Positions 44,821 to 53,501 of a DNA stretch of 64,000 nucleotides are shown here, one piece after another. The DNA is taken from positions 372,001 to 436,000 of the forward strand of contig JACIYJ010000001.1 in the NCBI GenBank assembly GCA_014360015.1, read 5' to 3'. The stretch comes from Candidatus Aminicenantota bacterium (GTDB lineage: Bacteria; Acidobacteriota; Aminicenantia; Aminicenantales; Saccharicenantaceae). The position numbers and the translations under genes were made by a program. The notes beneath the pieces are model-generated. The model worked only from the letters and a program-made list of their open reading frames with translations, did not search any database and had not been told where the DNA came from. Within the stretch, counting starts at the first letter, position 1. Every line of letters starts with the position of its first letter.

Positions 44821-47568
44821 ATGCCTAAAAATTTTAAATTTCTTTCTTTGGTTTTCCTGTTAATTTTTATCGCCACACTGAGTCTGGCTCAGGAAAGAGG
44901 TTCAGTCAGAGGCATAGTTAAAAGTACTGATGGTCGGATACTGGAGAATGCCACGGTAGTTATCTCCGGAAAGCCTCTACCCCTTGGTCGGGAGTTTGTC
45001 ACTGGGAAAGATGGCGGCTTTCTGTTCCAAGCATTGCCACCAGGAAAATATACCCTGGTAGTGACCCATCCTGAAATGATTGATTTCACGGCTGAAGTGG
45101 TTGTGGCTGTTGACCGCCAGACTTATGTCAACGCGGTGATGCAGCCTATGGGTAAAATAGCCGAAGAAGTGACCGTAGTAGCGGCCACACCCATGGTTGA
45201 TCTGAAGTCCACAGAAGTTTCTTCTAACTGGTTAGCGGAGACAGTTCAAAAACTGCCCCTTGGACGTTCATATGCTTCACTTTTTCAATTAGCTCCAGGT
45301 GTTGCCGATAACCGCGATTTTGCTCCTAACGCCGGCGGAAACAAGCAGGATAACGTTTATCTCTATGATGGTTCTAACATCACCAACCCTTTCTATGGCT
45401 TCTTGGGTGCTAACTTTTCCGAAATGGATATTCAGGAAGTTAACATCAAAAGGGGCGGTATCAGTGCTGAGTTCGGGCGGTCTGCCGGTATGGTCACTAA
45501 TGCTATCACCAAATCCGGTTCCAATACTATTTCTGGTTCTTTCAGATTTGTTTTTGAGCCGTCAGAATTCACCTGGAAGAGCCATGATCCCAACCTGGTT
45601 ACTAAGTATGACCGCTACGTGCCATCTATTGGCCTTGGTGGTCCCATAATTAAAGACAAACTCTGGTGGTATGTGTCTGGTAATCTGCCTTACTCCAGAA
45701 CCACTGGTCGCATAAACAATCTTGGTCCGGTGCCGGATGCCAAGAGCACTTCCAATGAATTCTTTGCCAAGATAACCGCCAATCCCTGGAGAGCTCATCT
45801 TTTTTCAGTCAGTTTTAGAAACAATGACTATACTGATAAAAATGCCGGAATAGGCGTCAATGACCATCCGAGTGTGGCGGTCAATGGCAATGGCTTGTCC
45901 AGAATCATTTACGCTTCCTGGGTCTGGACCATCACCCAATCCACACTTCTGGAAGCCAAGTATGACCACGTCAACGAAAATTACAAGAGCGTGCCTATCA
46001 CCGAGCTGGGCTATCTGCCCCCCTTTGACCCGAATCATCTGGAAAGAATGGGCTATTTCAGAACCACTTCGACCTACCTGGTAGGTGGAGCCACTGCTTC
46101 CGGTCAATATGTCGGCGGAGCTTCTGAATACAATACCCAAAACTTCTTCCGCGATGAATTCAAGCTGGTCCTGACCAAATACCTGGATTTTACCGGTCAT
46201 TCTCACGTCATCAAAGCTGGATTCAGCTATGATGATGGCGGCGAATATCTTGAACGTCTGGCCAATGGTTGGGGAAGCATCATAGTCACCACCTACAGCG
46301 GCCAGCCAGCCTTCCGGGCCCGGTATTACACCCAACAACCACCTCAAGATTCTCGTGGCCGGACTTATGGAATCTTCGTTCAGGACAACATCACCATCGG
46401 AGAGCGGCTGACTCTGACTCTGGGAGTTCTTCTTAACCGCGATGAGTTCAGTGTAAAAACTACCGAAAAAATCCGTTTTCTGGTGTTTGACTTTGATCAA
46501 GAGATCCAGCCCCGCCTTGGAGTTACCTTTACTCCCAGCCTGAAGGTTGGCGATAAGATTTTCGCCAGCTTCGGTCGCTACAACAACATGGATAACCGCT
46601 CTTTAGCCAGGGCGGCAGCTCCGGTTAGGATCTACCGGACGGATACCTATTTTGATCTAAATGGAAACATTCTTTATAGTGCACCTCAGCCAGCAGAAAC
46701 TGGCAAAATCATTCTGCCAGACTTAAAACCTACTTATACCGACGAAATCGTTGCCGGTTACAGCCGACCGCTGAATCATCACTGGAGCTTTGAGGTCTGG
46801 GGTCAGTATCGTTATGTCAAGCATGTCATCGAAGATTTTCCTACCAGGAATCGCGAAACCTCACCTGCCAGTTATGTGTATGGCAACCTCGACGGCCAGC
46901 TGATTTCCTGGCAGAATTTACCACCAGAAATTCAGGCTCTTATTCCCCAGACAGGATTTGTGGATTTTAACACTGGAAAGGCCAAAAGGATTTATAAGGC
47001 TCTGACTTTTGAACTCAAGAGACAGTATGCCGACAAATGGTCTCTGTCAGCAATGTACACACTCAGCCGGATGAGTGGTAATTGGGACCTGGACTATGCT
47101 CCCGGTACAGCCCTGTTCTATTCCTCTTCCTACATCGAGGATGGCCCCGGACTTTACCTCAGCGACCCGAATCGGGAAGGCATCTTGCTGGGCGACAGAA
47201 CTCATATCTTCAAGCTGTTTGGCACCTGGGAATTCCTAAAGAGGACCACTTTTGGCGGTTATCTGAGAGTCCAGAGTGGAGCGCCCTGGGAAAAGCGCGG
47301 ATTGGATTATTTCGGGAACTATTATCGTTATCTGGAACCAGCAGGTTCTCATCGCTTAAAAACCTGGGTTAACTGCGATATGCAGATTAGCTACGAAATC
47401 CCTCTAAAAGGCCGGGTCAAGGGAGTGGTGGAAGCCAGGATGATGAATGTTTTCAACACCCAGACTGCTTTGAGGATAGATGTCCGTGGAAACCAGCCGA
47501 CTTACATGATGCCGACTTCTTATGCACCGCCGAGGACCTTTGCTCTGACTTTCTATCTAAATTATTAA
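44821..47568 (+). CDS. TonB-dependent receptor with carboxypeptidase-regulatory-like domain (Oar-like), 915 residues
   Basis: A second outer-membrane receptor with the same order as the first: signal peptide (FVLLIFIATLSLAQ-like, ending ATLSLAQ), regulatory-like domain (GSVRGIVKSTDGRILENATV), plug (EEVTVVAATPMVDLKST, GGISAEFGRSAGMVTNAITK) and a beta barrel that ends AFALTFYLNY-like with aromatic residues. It differs enough from the first receptor that I infer a different ligand. AAAGGAGGG precedes the ATG. It has its own promoter and terminator. No SusD, ExbB or TonB is nearby. Confidence 0.93.
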   Translation: MPKNFKFLSLVFLLIFIATLSLAQERGSVRGIVKSTDGRILENATVVISGKPLPLGREFVTGKDGGFLFQALPPGKYTLVVTHPEMIDFTAEVVVAVDRQTYVNAVMQPMGKIAEEVTVVAATPMVDLKSTEVSSNWLAETVQKLPLGRSYASLFQLAPGVADNRDFAPNAGGNKQDNVYLYDGSNITNPFYGFLGANFSEMDIQEVNIKRGGISAEFGRSAGMVTNAITKSGSNTISGSFRFVFEPSEFTWKSHDPNLVTKYDRYVPSIGLGGPIIKDKLWWYVSGNLPYSRTTGRINNLGPVPDAKSTSNEFFAKITANPWRAHLFSVSFRNNDYTDKNAGIGVNDHPSVAVNGNGLSRIIYASWVWTITQSTLLEAKYDHVNENYKSVPITELGYLPPFDPNHLERMGYFRTTSTYLVGGATASGQYVGGASEYNTQNFFRDEFKLVLTKYLDFTGHSHVIKAGFSYDDGGEYLERLANGWGSIIVTTYSGQPAFRARYYTQQPPQDSRGRTYGIFVQDNITIGERLTLTLGVLLNRDEFSVKTTEKIRFLVFDFDQEIQPRLGVTFTPSLKVGDKIFASFGRYNNMDNRSLARAAAPVRIYRTDTYFDLNGNILYSAPQPAETGKIILPDLKPTYTDEIVAGYSRPLNHHWSFEVWGQYRYVKHVIEDFPTRNRETSPASYVYGNLDGQLISWQNLPPEIQALIPQTGFVDFNTGKAKRIYKALTFELKRQYADKWSLSAMYTLSRMSGNWDLDYAPGTALFYSSSYIEDGPGLYLSDPNREGILLGDRTHIFKLFGTWEFLKRTTFGGYLRVQSGAPWEKRGLDYFGNYYRYLEPAGSHRLKTWVNCDMQISYEIPLKGRVKGVVEARMMNVFNTQTALRIDVRGNQPTYMMPTSYAPPRTFALTFYLNY

Positions 47569-47601
47569 AAAAAATCGCTGAGAATCTTTAAACTGAAGGT
47601 G

Positions 47602-47638
47602 AAAGAAAGGAGGGCACCGAAAGTGCCCTCCTTTCTTT
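47602..47638. terminator. Bidirectional terminator between receptor and tautomerase gene
   Basis: A perfect 16-base stem AAAGAAAGGAGGGCAC (47602-47617)/GTGCCCTCCTTTCTTT (47623-47638) around a 5-base loop. It ends in TTTCTTTATT on the plus strand, and its right end reaches the tautomerase stop codon at 47637-47639. Confidence 0.9.
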
Positions 47639-47840
47639 ATTGCTTTTTTCCTTTATTTTTTTCAGAAGCCAGAACTCCAGCTACCATGTATTCATCAAGC
47701 GGAAATTCCTGGATCCAGACTCTGATCGTTTCGAGCGGTGCGTTGATGGATTCATGGACAGCTTTGGTGACTGCTTCCAGGAGAGCCTTTTTCTGTTCTT
47801 TAGTTCGGCCTTCGAGTAAATGAATTTCGATCAATGGCAT
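47637..47840 (-). CDS. 4-oxalocrotonate tautomerase family enzyme
   Basis: A 67-residue tautomerase. After Met removal the catalytic Pro1 starts the chain (MPLIEIHLLEGRTKEQKKAL). Arg of GRT and Arg of IRVWIQEF match the substrate-binding arginines of the family. Related enzymes act on 2-hydroxymuconate and other enols. The mature form is usually a hexamer. AAGGAGGAG precedes the ATG. No aromatic degradation genes are nearby, so the natural substrate is uncertain. Confidence 0.88.
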   Translation of the reverse strand: MPLIEIHLLEGRTKEQKKALLEAVTKAVHESINAPLETIRVWIQEFPLDEYMVAGVLASEKNKGKKQ

Positions 47841-48001
47841 TTTCTCCTCCTTAAATGACGAAGTAGTCTATTAAAAACTTAATCAGATTAATTTTTGATT
47901 TAAACTGGTTGCCGTTAAATTCATTCTAATTCCCGGTTATAGTTTGATAAAATACATCAGTCTGAGAAAAGAAGGAGATTTATTTTTCATTGATTTAGTT
48001 T

Positions 48002-48655
48002 TCAGCCAGAACTCAGAATATCCAAAAGTTCGGCCAGAATCATAGCTGTGGCCCCCCAGATTTTATAGCCTTGATAATGATAAAAAGGAACCAGAGCTTC
48101 TCTTCCGCGAAGGTTCCAAATTTCCTGCTTCAGATTTCTTGAATCCAGCAGATGGTCCAGGGGAACTTCAATTATTTCTGCCACCTCTTGGGGGCAGGGT
48201 TCAAAATTGGGTCGGTTCTCAGTTACCGCGACCACAGGATAGATGCAATAATTACTCGGCTGAACATAAAGGGAAGTAAGCTGGCCGATTATTCTTAAAT
48301 CATCCGGTCGAATGCCAAGTTCTTCCTGGGCTTCTCTTAACGCTGCTTCTACAATGTTCTCATTCTCATCTTTTTGCCCGCCCGGAAAAGAAATCTGATT
48401 CTGATGATGGCTGACCGTGGCCGTTCGCTGGATGAAGACCAGATGAGTTCTTCCATTCTTAGGATAAAACAAAACCAGCACTCCAGCCTTCAAACAGTGG
48501 TCTCCGACCTCATCAATGGTCAAAGTAGAAGGTGGTGGCTGCGGGCTCAGCTTGAGCTGAGACTTAAGCCCCGGCTTTTTATCTTTTAAGTGCTTTTTCA
48601 GATATCGGCTGAGCTCGCTGATTGATTTGAATCTATTCCTGGTATCTTCTGACAT
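48002..48655 (-). CDS. Nudix hydrolase, NudL-like (CoA pyrophosphatase type)
   Basis: A 217-residue Nudix enzyme. The Nudix box runs from GGQKDENENIVEAAL through REAQEELGI, a perfect GX5EX7REUXEEXGU match. RTATVSHHQNQISFPGG before it and the length point to the NudL/CoA-diphosphatase type. It hydrolyses nucleoside diphosphate compounds and may tune CoA pools. The gene has no Shine-Dalgarno and a promoter 8 bases before the ATG, so it is another leaderless candidate. Confidence 0.85.
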   Translation of the reverse strand: MSEDTRNRFKSISELSRYLKKHLKDKKPGLKSQLKLSPQPPPSTLTIDEVGDHCLKAGVLVLFYPKNGRTHLVFIQRTATVSHHQNQISFPGGQKDENENIVEAALREAQEELGIRPDDLRIIGQLTSLYVQPSNYCIYPVVAVTENRPNFEPCPQEVAEIIEVPLDHLLDSRNLKQEIWNLRGREALVPFYHYQGYKIWGATAMILAELLDILSSG

Positions 48656-48663
48656 CTTTTTTT

Positions 48664-48692
48664 ACTTTATTCTTCTGAACGGCTGCCGTCAA
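48664..48692 (-). promoter_or_regulatory. Promoter of Nudix gene, probably leaderless
   Basis: On the minus strand TTGACG (48687-48692), 17 bases, TAAAGT (48664-48669). Eight A/G bases separate the -10 from the ATG at 48655. Confidence 0.65.
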
Positions 48693-48981
48693 GATTCCAT
48701 GACACAGGCTCAAAAAGAAAAAAGGGTTTTCCCTTTATTTTCTTGAAGGCATCTCATCTTTACCCAAAAGAATTCTTGTAGAATCAAAATAAACAGCTCA
48801 AAGAAGAAAAGAAGGCTTGGCAGGAATTAAGATCTGGCTTAAGGGTTGATGGGAAAGTATTGTGAACTGAAAGTCCATTACCTGCTGCCTTAGAAATCTT
48901 ACAAAGATTTTGCTAATTACCTGAAAAAGCCGCCCCAGAGATTTGGGCTGAATAAGGCAGCCAGGCAGATTCTTAACAAGT
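48693..48981. other. Intergenic region with a small hairpin
   Basis: It holds no recognised gene. AAAGGG (48721-48726)/CCCTTT (48731-48736) forms a 6-base hairpin with A- and T-rich flanks, which could be a weak terminator. Confidence 0.45.
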
Positions 48982-51654
48982 TTATCTTAGAAGAGGCAAG
49001 GTTTTAACCAGCTGTTCCCCGGTACCGATTCTGTAACCTTCCGAGTAAAGGATTACGTCACCGTTCCGACGGCAGGCCACAACCACGGGCAAGTTTGTTG
49101 GAGTAATTTTTATGGCCTGACTTATAGCTCTGACTAATTCAGACTGGGCGTCGTAGACCACGGCTGAATTCGAAGGTAGTTTTTTATAAGTTTCAGGGTA
49201 GAACCCGGCCGGGACTCTGTCCCTGGCTACTGCCACCACCAGACTTCCGGGCCAGGCGGAAAATTGTTCTTGAAGAGCCTGGATTTCTTCCATTAGATGC
49301 TTGGTTGGTTCTTTGTCAGGTTCTATGAGGACCAGGATTAAGCTTTTGTCTTTGGCCAGTGAAGAAAGATTAAGGCTGGCTCCGCTTTTAAAATCAGTGA
49401 CGATGACTTCAGCTGAGAGTTTTCCCAGGACTTCAGGCTCTTTCAGTTGCTTCCTCAGGGTGAAATGGATATCCTTTCTGGTGTCTTGCGGAACTACAAA
49501 AAATTTCAGCCGGCAGAGGACACTTCCGTCTGGCTGTCTGTTGCCACTGACCAGCATATAATAACCTGGGTCAACCCGGAGCTCGCAGGGGAAAGCAGCC
49601 AGGGCCGGGTCGTTTTCGTAATCCAGAGTTTTAAAGCAACCATTTTCCAGCCTGGCTAAGGTAAAGTGAGTGTAATAGATTGGTTTGACTATGCCTTCTG
49701 CTGGCTCATAAAACAGCCGGAGAGCTGACTTTTCCCTGGAAGCGGTGATGGCTTCTTCTTTCTCAAAAAATATCTCAATCCATTTTCCATCTTTAAAATA
49801 GCAGGGACGACCATTGGCTTGATTCATCCTGGCCGGTATTCCTAAGGTCCGGGCGATGGCTACAAATAAGACTTTCATCGAGTAAGTATCAGCCAGACCA
49901 AGCTGGAGTACTCCCTTCGGAAAAAGCGGGACGTTATAATAATTGCTGTCATCCAGCTTAATGTTAGCCTTAATCCAGTCGGCAATTCGGGATGGATCCT
50001 GTTTGAATATATCTTTCTCGTTTTCAGTGAACTTTTGCTGAATGAAGCCACGCCAGGCTGTGATGAGCTCCCGGCCGATTCTCGGAGAAAGTATAAATCG
50101 GATGTAAATTTCATCGTCCAGATCTGCTGGTTTTGGCGGTGCCTGACGCAGGTGGTGGAGAAGAACTTCGGCTGGAGTGTCACGTAGGTCTTTTTCAGTA
50201 ATGGCTCCGAGCAGGCCGAGTCCGTATTTCACTTCTTCTGGCTTTAAAGCTGATAAGAAAGCCATAATCTCTTTCCAGTTGCCCCGGCTCGTCTGAAGGA
50301 ATTTCCAGGTCTGCTCAGGGGGCAAACCTTTTTCCATAGCAAAGGCTTCAGCTTTTTCCTGATTGATGAAGGTGGCTATATAAGCTTCACGGATGGCGTC
50401 TTCCTGCCGCAAGCGGCGGTTATTCTCTTCCACTTTGGCCGGGTCAGCTGGCTCAACGTTTCTGGCCACAGGTGGCACAATATCAAGGTCTATTTCCTGT
50501 TCTGAAAAATCCGGATCTTTGAGAATCAGGTTTAGTTTATCAGTACTACCCACCGAGACCTTAATATATGCATAACGACCATCTTTACTGGCCCAAACGA
50601 CCAGATCACCCAGACCGGTAATCACCGAAGTTTCACCATTTTCATCAGTGGTCTTAGTGGCAACAGGATAAAACTCAGCATAATTGTAAAGGCAAAAATC
50701 AACCTTGGCTCCCGGAACAGGCTTTCCCTCAGCATCTTTAACCACCACTGTCAATTTGGTGGTAGGGGCATAAATGGGAAGCTGGTTGATTTTGGTGTAA
50801 AGGTCGGTTTTGAGAAGGACTTCTTCAGGTCCTCTATACTGGCCAAAAACCGTGGTATGGACCATCATTGCTCTTTTAGCCGGTCCGGTAAACCAAGCCA
50901 TGTTCAACTCAGGTTCAGGCTCACAGGCTCCAAGATAATACCATTGACCATCTACCCAGACCTCCACCCAGGCATGGTTATCATCAGTATGGGCCCAGCG
51001 CGGGGTATAGATCTGGCGAGCCGGGATGCTGACAGCCCGTAAAGCAGCCACAGTGAAAGTGGATTCTTCACCGCAACGACCGAAAGCAGTTTTAACTGTG
51101 GCCAGCGGGGCTGAGGTGCGTTCGTCAGTAGCTCGGTAGGTAACTTTTTCATGACACCAGTGGTTAACTTCGAGGGCGGCCTGGTACATATTCAGATTTT
51201 TGATTCGATCTTTAAGCTCATTGAAAAAGACCTGACGGGCATTGTCCGGGTTTTCGTTGTTAACTCGGTAGGGAAGGACAAAGTGCCTGAAGATATCTTC
51301 GGGAATATTCTTACCCCAGCTGAAAAAGCGTCGGGCTTCGAGGGCAGTCCTGACCTGACCCAGAAAATACTGACCGTCGAGATTAGCCAGGTCGCTTAAG
51401 GGCATAAAAGCATAAAGAAATTCCAGGGCTTCTTTTTCTTCCAGGGTCAGGGGTTGTTTCATCACCTCAAAAAGTTCCTGGCTGCGGCCTTTAGCCAGTT
51501 CCATCCGTTTCAGATACTGCTTGTGGACTAATTCCCGGTAAGCTGGGTCTGTTATAAAATGCTCCTGTCGGCCACAGGATTGAAACAGGAAAGTGATAAT
51601 GACTGTTAAGATCAGAATTTTTGCCCCTCTCAATATGTCATTTTTTCTGACCAT
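48982..51654 (-). CDS. Large lipoprotein with transglutaminase-like domains and thioredoxin-like C-terminus
   Basis: An 890-residue lipoprotein: the signal ends at the lipobox FQSC. A transglutaminase-like core at about residues 165-250 has Cys in FGRCGEESTFTVAALRAVSIPA and His in DDNHAWVEVWVDGQWY. An Ig-like carboxypeptidase-regulatory module follows (VVVKDAEGKPVPGAKVDF), then a second, probably inactive transglutaminase-like part (YSMKVLFVAIARTLGIPARM, where the catalytic Cys position is Met). The last 130 residues look like a thioredoxin fold without CxxC (KSLILVLIEPDKEPTKHLME). It is likely a surface or periplasmic protein that cross-links or cleaves peptides. The substrate is unknown. 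Confidence 0.85.
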   Translation of the reverse strand: MVRKNDILRGAKILILTVIITFLFQSCGRQEHFITDPAYRELVHKQYLKRMELAKGRSQELFEVMKQPLTLEEKEALEFLYAFMPLSDLANLDGQYFLGQVRTALEARRFFSWGKNIPEDIFRHFVLPYRVNNENPDNARQVFFNELKDRIKNLNMYQAALEVNHWCHEKVTYRATDERTSAPLATVKTAFGRCGEESTFTVAALRAVSIPARQIYTPRWAHTDDNHAWVEVWVDGQWYYLGACEPEPELNMAWFTGPAKRAMMVHTTVFGQYRGPEEVLLKTDLYTKINQLPIYAPTTKLTVVVKDAEGKPVPGAKVDFCLYNYAEFYPVATKTTDENGETSVITGLGDLVVWASKDGRYAYIKVSVGSTDKLNLILKDPDFSEQEIDLDIVPPVARNVEPADPAKVEENNRRLRQEDAIREAYIATFINQEKAEAFAMEKGLPPEQTWKFLQTSRGNWKEIMAFLSALKPEEVKYGLGLLGAITEKDLRDTPAEVLLHHLRQAPPKPADLDDEIYIRFILSPRIGRELITAWRGFIQQKFTENEKDIFKQDPSRIADWIKANIKLDDSNYYNVPLFPKGVLQLGLADTYSMKVLFVAIARTLGIPARMNQANGRPCYFKDGKWIEIFFEKEEAITASREKSALRLFYEPAEGIVKPIYYTHFTLARLENGCFKTLDYENDPALAAFPCELRVDPGYYMLVSGNRQPDGSVLCRLKFFVVPQDTRKDIHFTLRKQLKEPEVLGKLSAEVIVTDFKSGASLNLSSLAKDKSLILVLIEPDKEPTKHLMEEIQALQEQFSAWPGSLVVAVARDRVPAGFYPETYKKLPSNSAVVYDAQSELVRAISQAIKITPTNLPVVVACRRNGDVILYSEGYRIGTGEQLVKTLPLLR

Positions 51655-52001
51655 CTAAGTTACCTCATTTAAAATTAATTCTGTCTGATTTTATTATCAG
51701 CTTCAAGCAATATCAAGTTGTTATCCAGGTTCTCTACATCTGTGACATTTTTGTCTCTAATTTTTTTTCTTTTTTTTCATCTTATTCCAAATTTTCTCTT
51801 TACCCTCAAAATAGTCAAAATAGTCTATTCCGATGTTTCTAAGTTGTCCGGGCTGTAGAGTGAGGCCGAAACTTTGGTGGTGAGGTTATATCAAGAGCTT
51901 ATTGACGTTAGAAAAAAGTTTTCTCGATTCTGCTGAAATAATCTATAATTTATTTGCTATTAAAATTGGAACAGGAGCCTATCTTTTGGCCGGAGGAAAT
52001 T
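51655..52001. other. Intergenic region with a possible promoter for namZ
   Basis: A perfect TATAAT at 51944-51949 lies about 50 bases before namZ, with no strong -35 in register. A TTGACG at 51902 is too far from it. The 51740-51800 part is T-rich. An in-frame TTG at 51954 was rejected as the start. Confidence 0.4.
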
Positions 52002-53369
52002 ATGCTGAAAGAAATCAGTCAGAAAAACCGAATAGATAATAAGAAAAACTGGCAAAATTTTATCATTTCCTTTTTGATTCTGTTGATAATTTTTTCGGGA
52101 GCAGTTTCTTGCAAAAAACGAACTGTTTCTGAAAACCAGGAAGCTATGGTCCCGTCGGTAAAACCCGGAGTTGAAGTTTTTCTGGAAAAACATTTGCCTT
52201 TGGTAAAAGGAAAAAAAGTTGGCCTCATTACCAATCCATCCGGTGTGGACAGTCGGCTTAGAAGTACTGCCTGGCTGTTTAAGGAAAATCCAGAAATTAA
52301 TCTGGTAGCCCTTTATGGTCCCGAGCATGGTGTCAGAGGAAATGCCCAGGCGGGCGAGTATGTACCCTTTTATTTTGACGATAAATTCAACCTTCCTGTC
52401 TTCAGTCTTTATGGGCAGTCTTTCCGGCCAGACCCGGGGATGCTTAACAACATAGACGAATTCATGCGGACCTTCGATACCCAGCACACCGGGAAGATTC
52501 CTGAAAAGGATATGATTAAAGAAATAGATGTCCTGGTTTTTGACATCCAGGATGTGGGCACCCGAGTCTACACTTATGTAGCCACTATGGCTTATGCCAT
52601 GGAAGTTTGTGCCGAGCTGGGAATAGATTTTATCGTTCTTGACCGGCCGAACCCGATTAATGGAATTACCCTGGAAGGGGCCGTGCTCAAATATCCTGAA
52701 TATAGTTCGTTCGTTGGCCTTTATCCGATTCCGTTGCGTCATGGAATGACTGTGGGCGAGCTGGCCAGATTATTCAACGATAAATTCTTGAAGAAAAAGG
52801 CTAAGCTGACGGTGATCCCGGCTGAAGGCTGGAAGCGGGAAATGTGGTTTGATCAGACCGGGCTGCCCTGGGTCATGCCTTCTCCCAATATGCCGACCCT
52901 GGAGACAGCTACAGTCTATCCCGGACAAGTTTATCTTGAAGGAACCAACATCTCTGAAGGAAGGGGGACAACCAGACCGTTTGAGCTTTTCGGAGCTCCT
53001 TGGATTGATGGTTATGAACTGACCAGAAAACTCAATCAATTGAAGCTACCTGGTGTTATCTTCCGCGAAGCCTGGTTTACCCCGAGTTTTTCCAAGTATC
53101 AGGGCCAGCTCTGCGGCGGCTCCCAGATTCATGTCGTTGACCGCAATTCGTTCCGGCCCTTTCTGACCTCTCTCTGGATAATTAGGACCGTCATGGATAT
53201 GTATCCAGGGAAATTCAACTTTTATCCTGATTATTTCGATAAGATTATGGGCAATTCTGAAGTTAGACTGGCTCTTCAGAGCGGCCGGCTGCCCTCAGAA
53301 ATTATCAAAGGGCTGGAGCCAGATCTTCAGCAGTTTGAGCAGATCAGGAAAAATTATCTGCTGTATTGA
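52002..53369 (+). CDS. namZ: Exo-beta-N-acetylmuramidase NamZ-like (DUF1343), lipoprotein
   Basis: A 455-residue lipoprotein (lipobox GAVSC). It belongs to DUF1343, now GH171/NamZ, which releases N-acetylmuramic acid from the non-reducing end of glycan fragments. Diagnostic blocks are GLITNPSGVDSRLRSTAW, LYGPEHGVRGNAQAGE, VFDIQDVGTRVYTYVATM, DRPNPINGITLEGAVL and NISEGRGTTRPFELFGAPWI. The ATG at 52002 has CGGAGG upstream. It indicates use of peptidoglycan pieces or fellow bacteria as food. MurQ, NagZ and AmgK are not in the window. Confidence 0.9.
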   Translation: MLKEISQKNRIDNKKNWQNFIISFLILLIIFSGAVSCKKRTVSENQEAMVPSVKPGVEVFLEKHLPLVKGKKVGLITNPSGVDSRLRSTAWLFKENPEINLVALYGPEHGVRGNAQAGEYVPFYFDDKFNLPVFSLYGQSFRPDPGMLNNIDEFMRTFDTQHTGKIPEKDMIKEIDVLVFDIQDVGTRVYTYVATMAYAMEVCAELGIDFIVLDRPNPINGITLEGAVLKYPEYSSFVGLYPIPLRHGMTVGELARLFNDKFLKKKAKLTVIPAEGWKREMWFDQTGLPWVMPSPNMPTLETATVYPGQVYLEGTNISEGRGTTRPFELFGAPWIDGYELTRKLNQLKLPGVIFREAWFTPSFSKYQGQLCGGSQIHVVDRNSFRPFLTSLWIIRTVMDMYPGKFNFYPDYFDKIMGNSEVRLALQSGRLPSEIIKGLEPDLQQFEQIRKNYLLY

Positions 53370-53416
53370 ATTTTAAGCTGGCCTAAGCTCAAGTCTTCGG
53401 AAATTATATTTCAGGC

Positions 53417-53446
53417 TTGTCAAAATAGATTGATTTTAAATAAAAT
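53417..53446 (+). promoter_or_regulatory. Putative promoter of glutamine synthetase gene
   Basis: TTGTCA (53417-53422), 18 bases, TAAAAT (53441-53446), about 55 bases before the start. Confidence 0.5.
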
Positions 53447-53501
53447 AACAACTCATTTAAAGTTAGATATCCTATAGAAACCGTGAGGGAGGATTAGGCT
53501 T

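Noticed and set aside
45805..46500. A 231-codon minus-strand frame inside the second TonB-dependent receptor
   Set aside because: It is opposite conserved barrel sequence, and its translation shows no family.
51960..52742. A 260-codon minus-strand frame opposite namZ
   Set aside because: The plus strand encodes clear NamZ motifs throughout, so the antisense frame is incidental.
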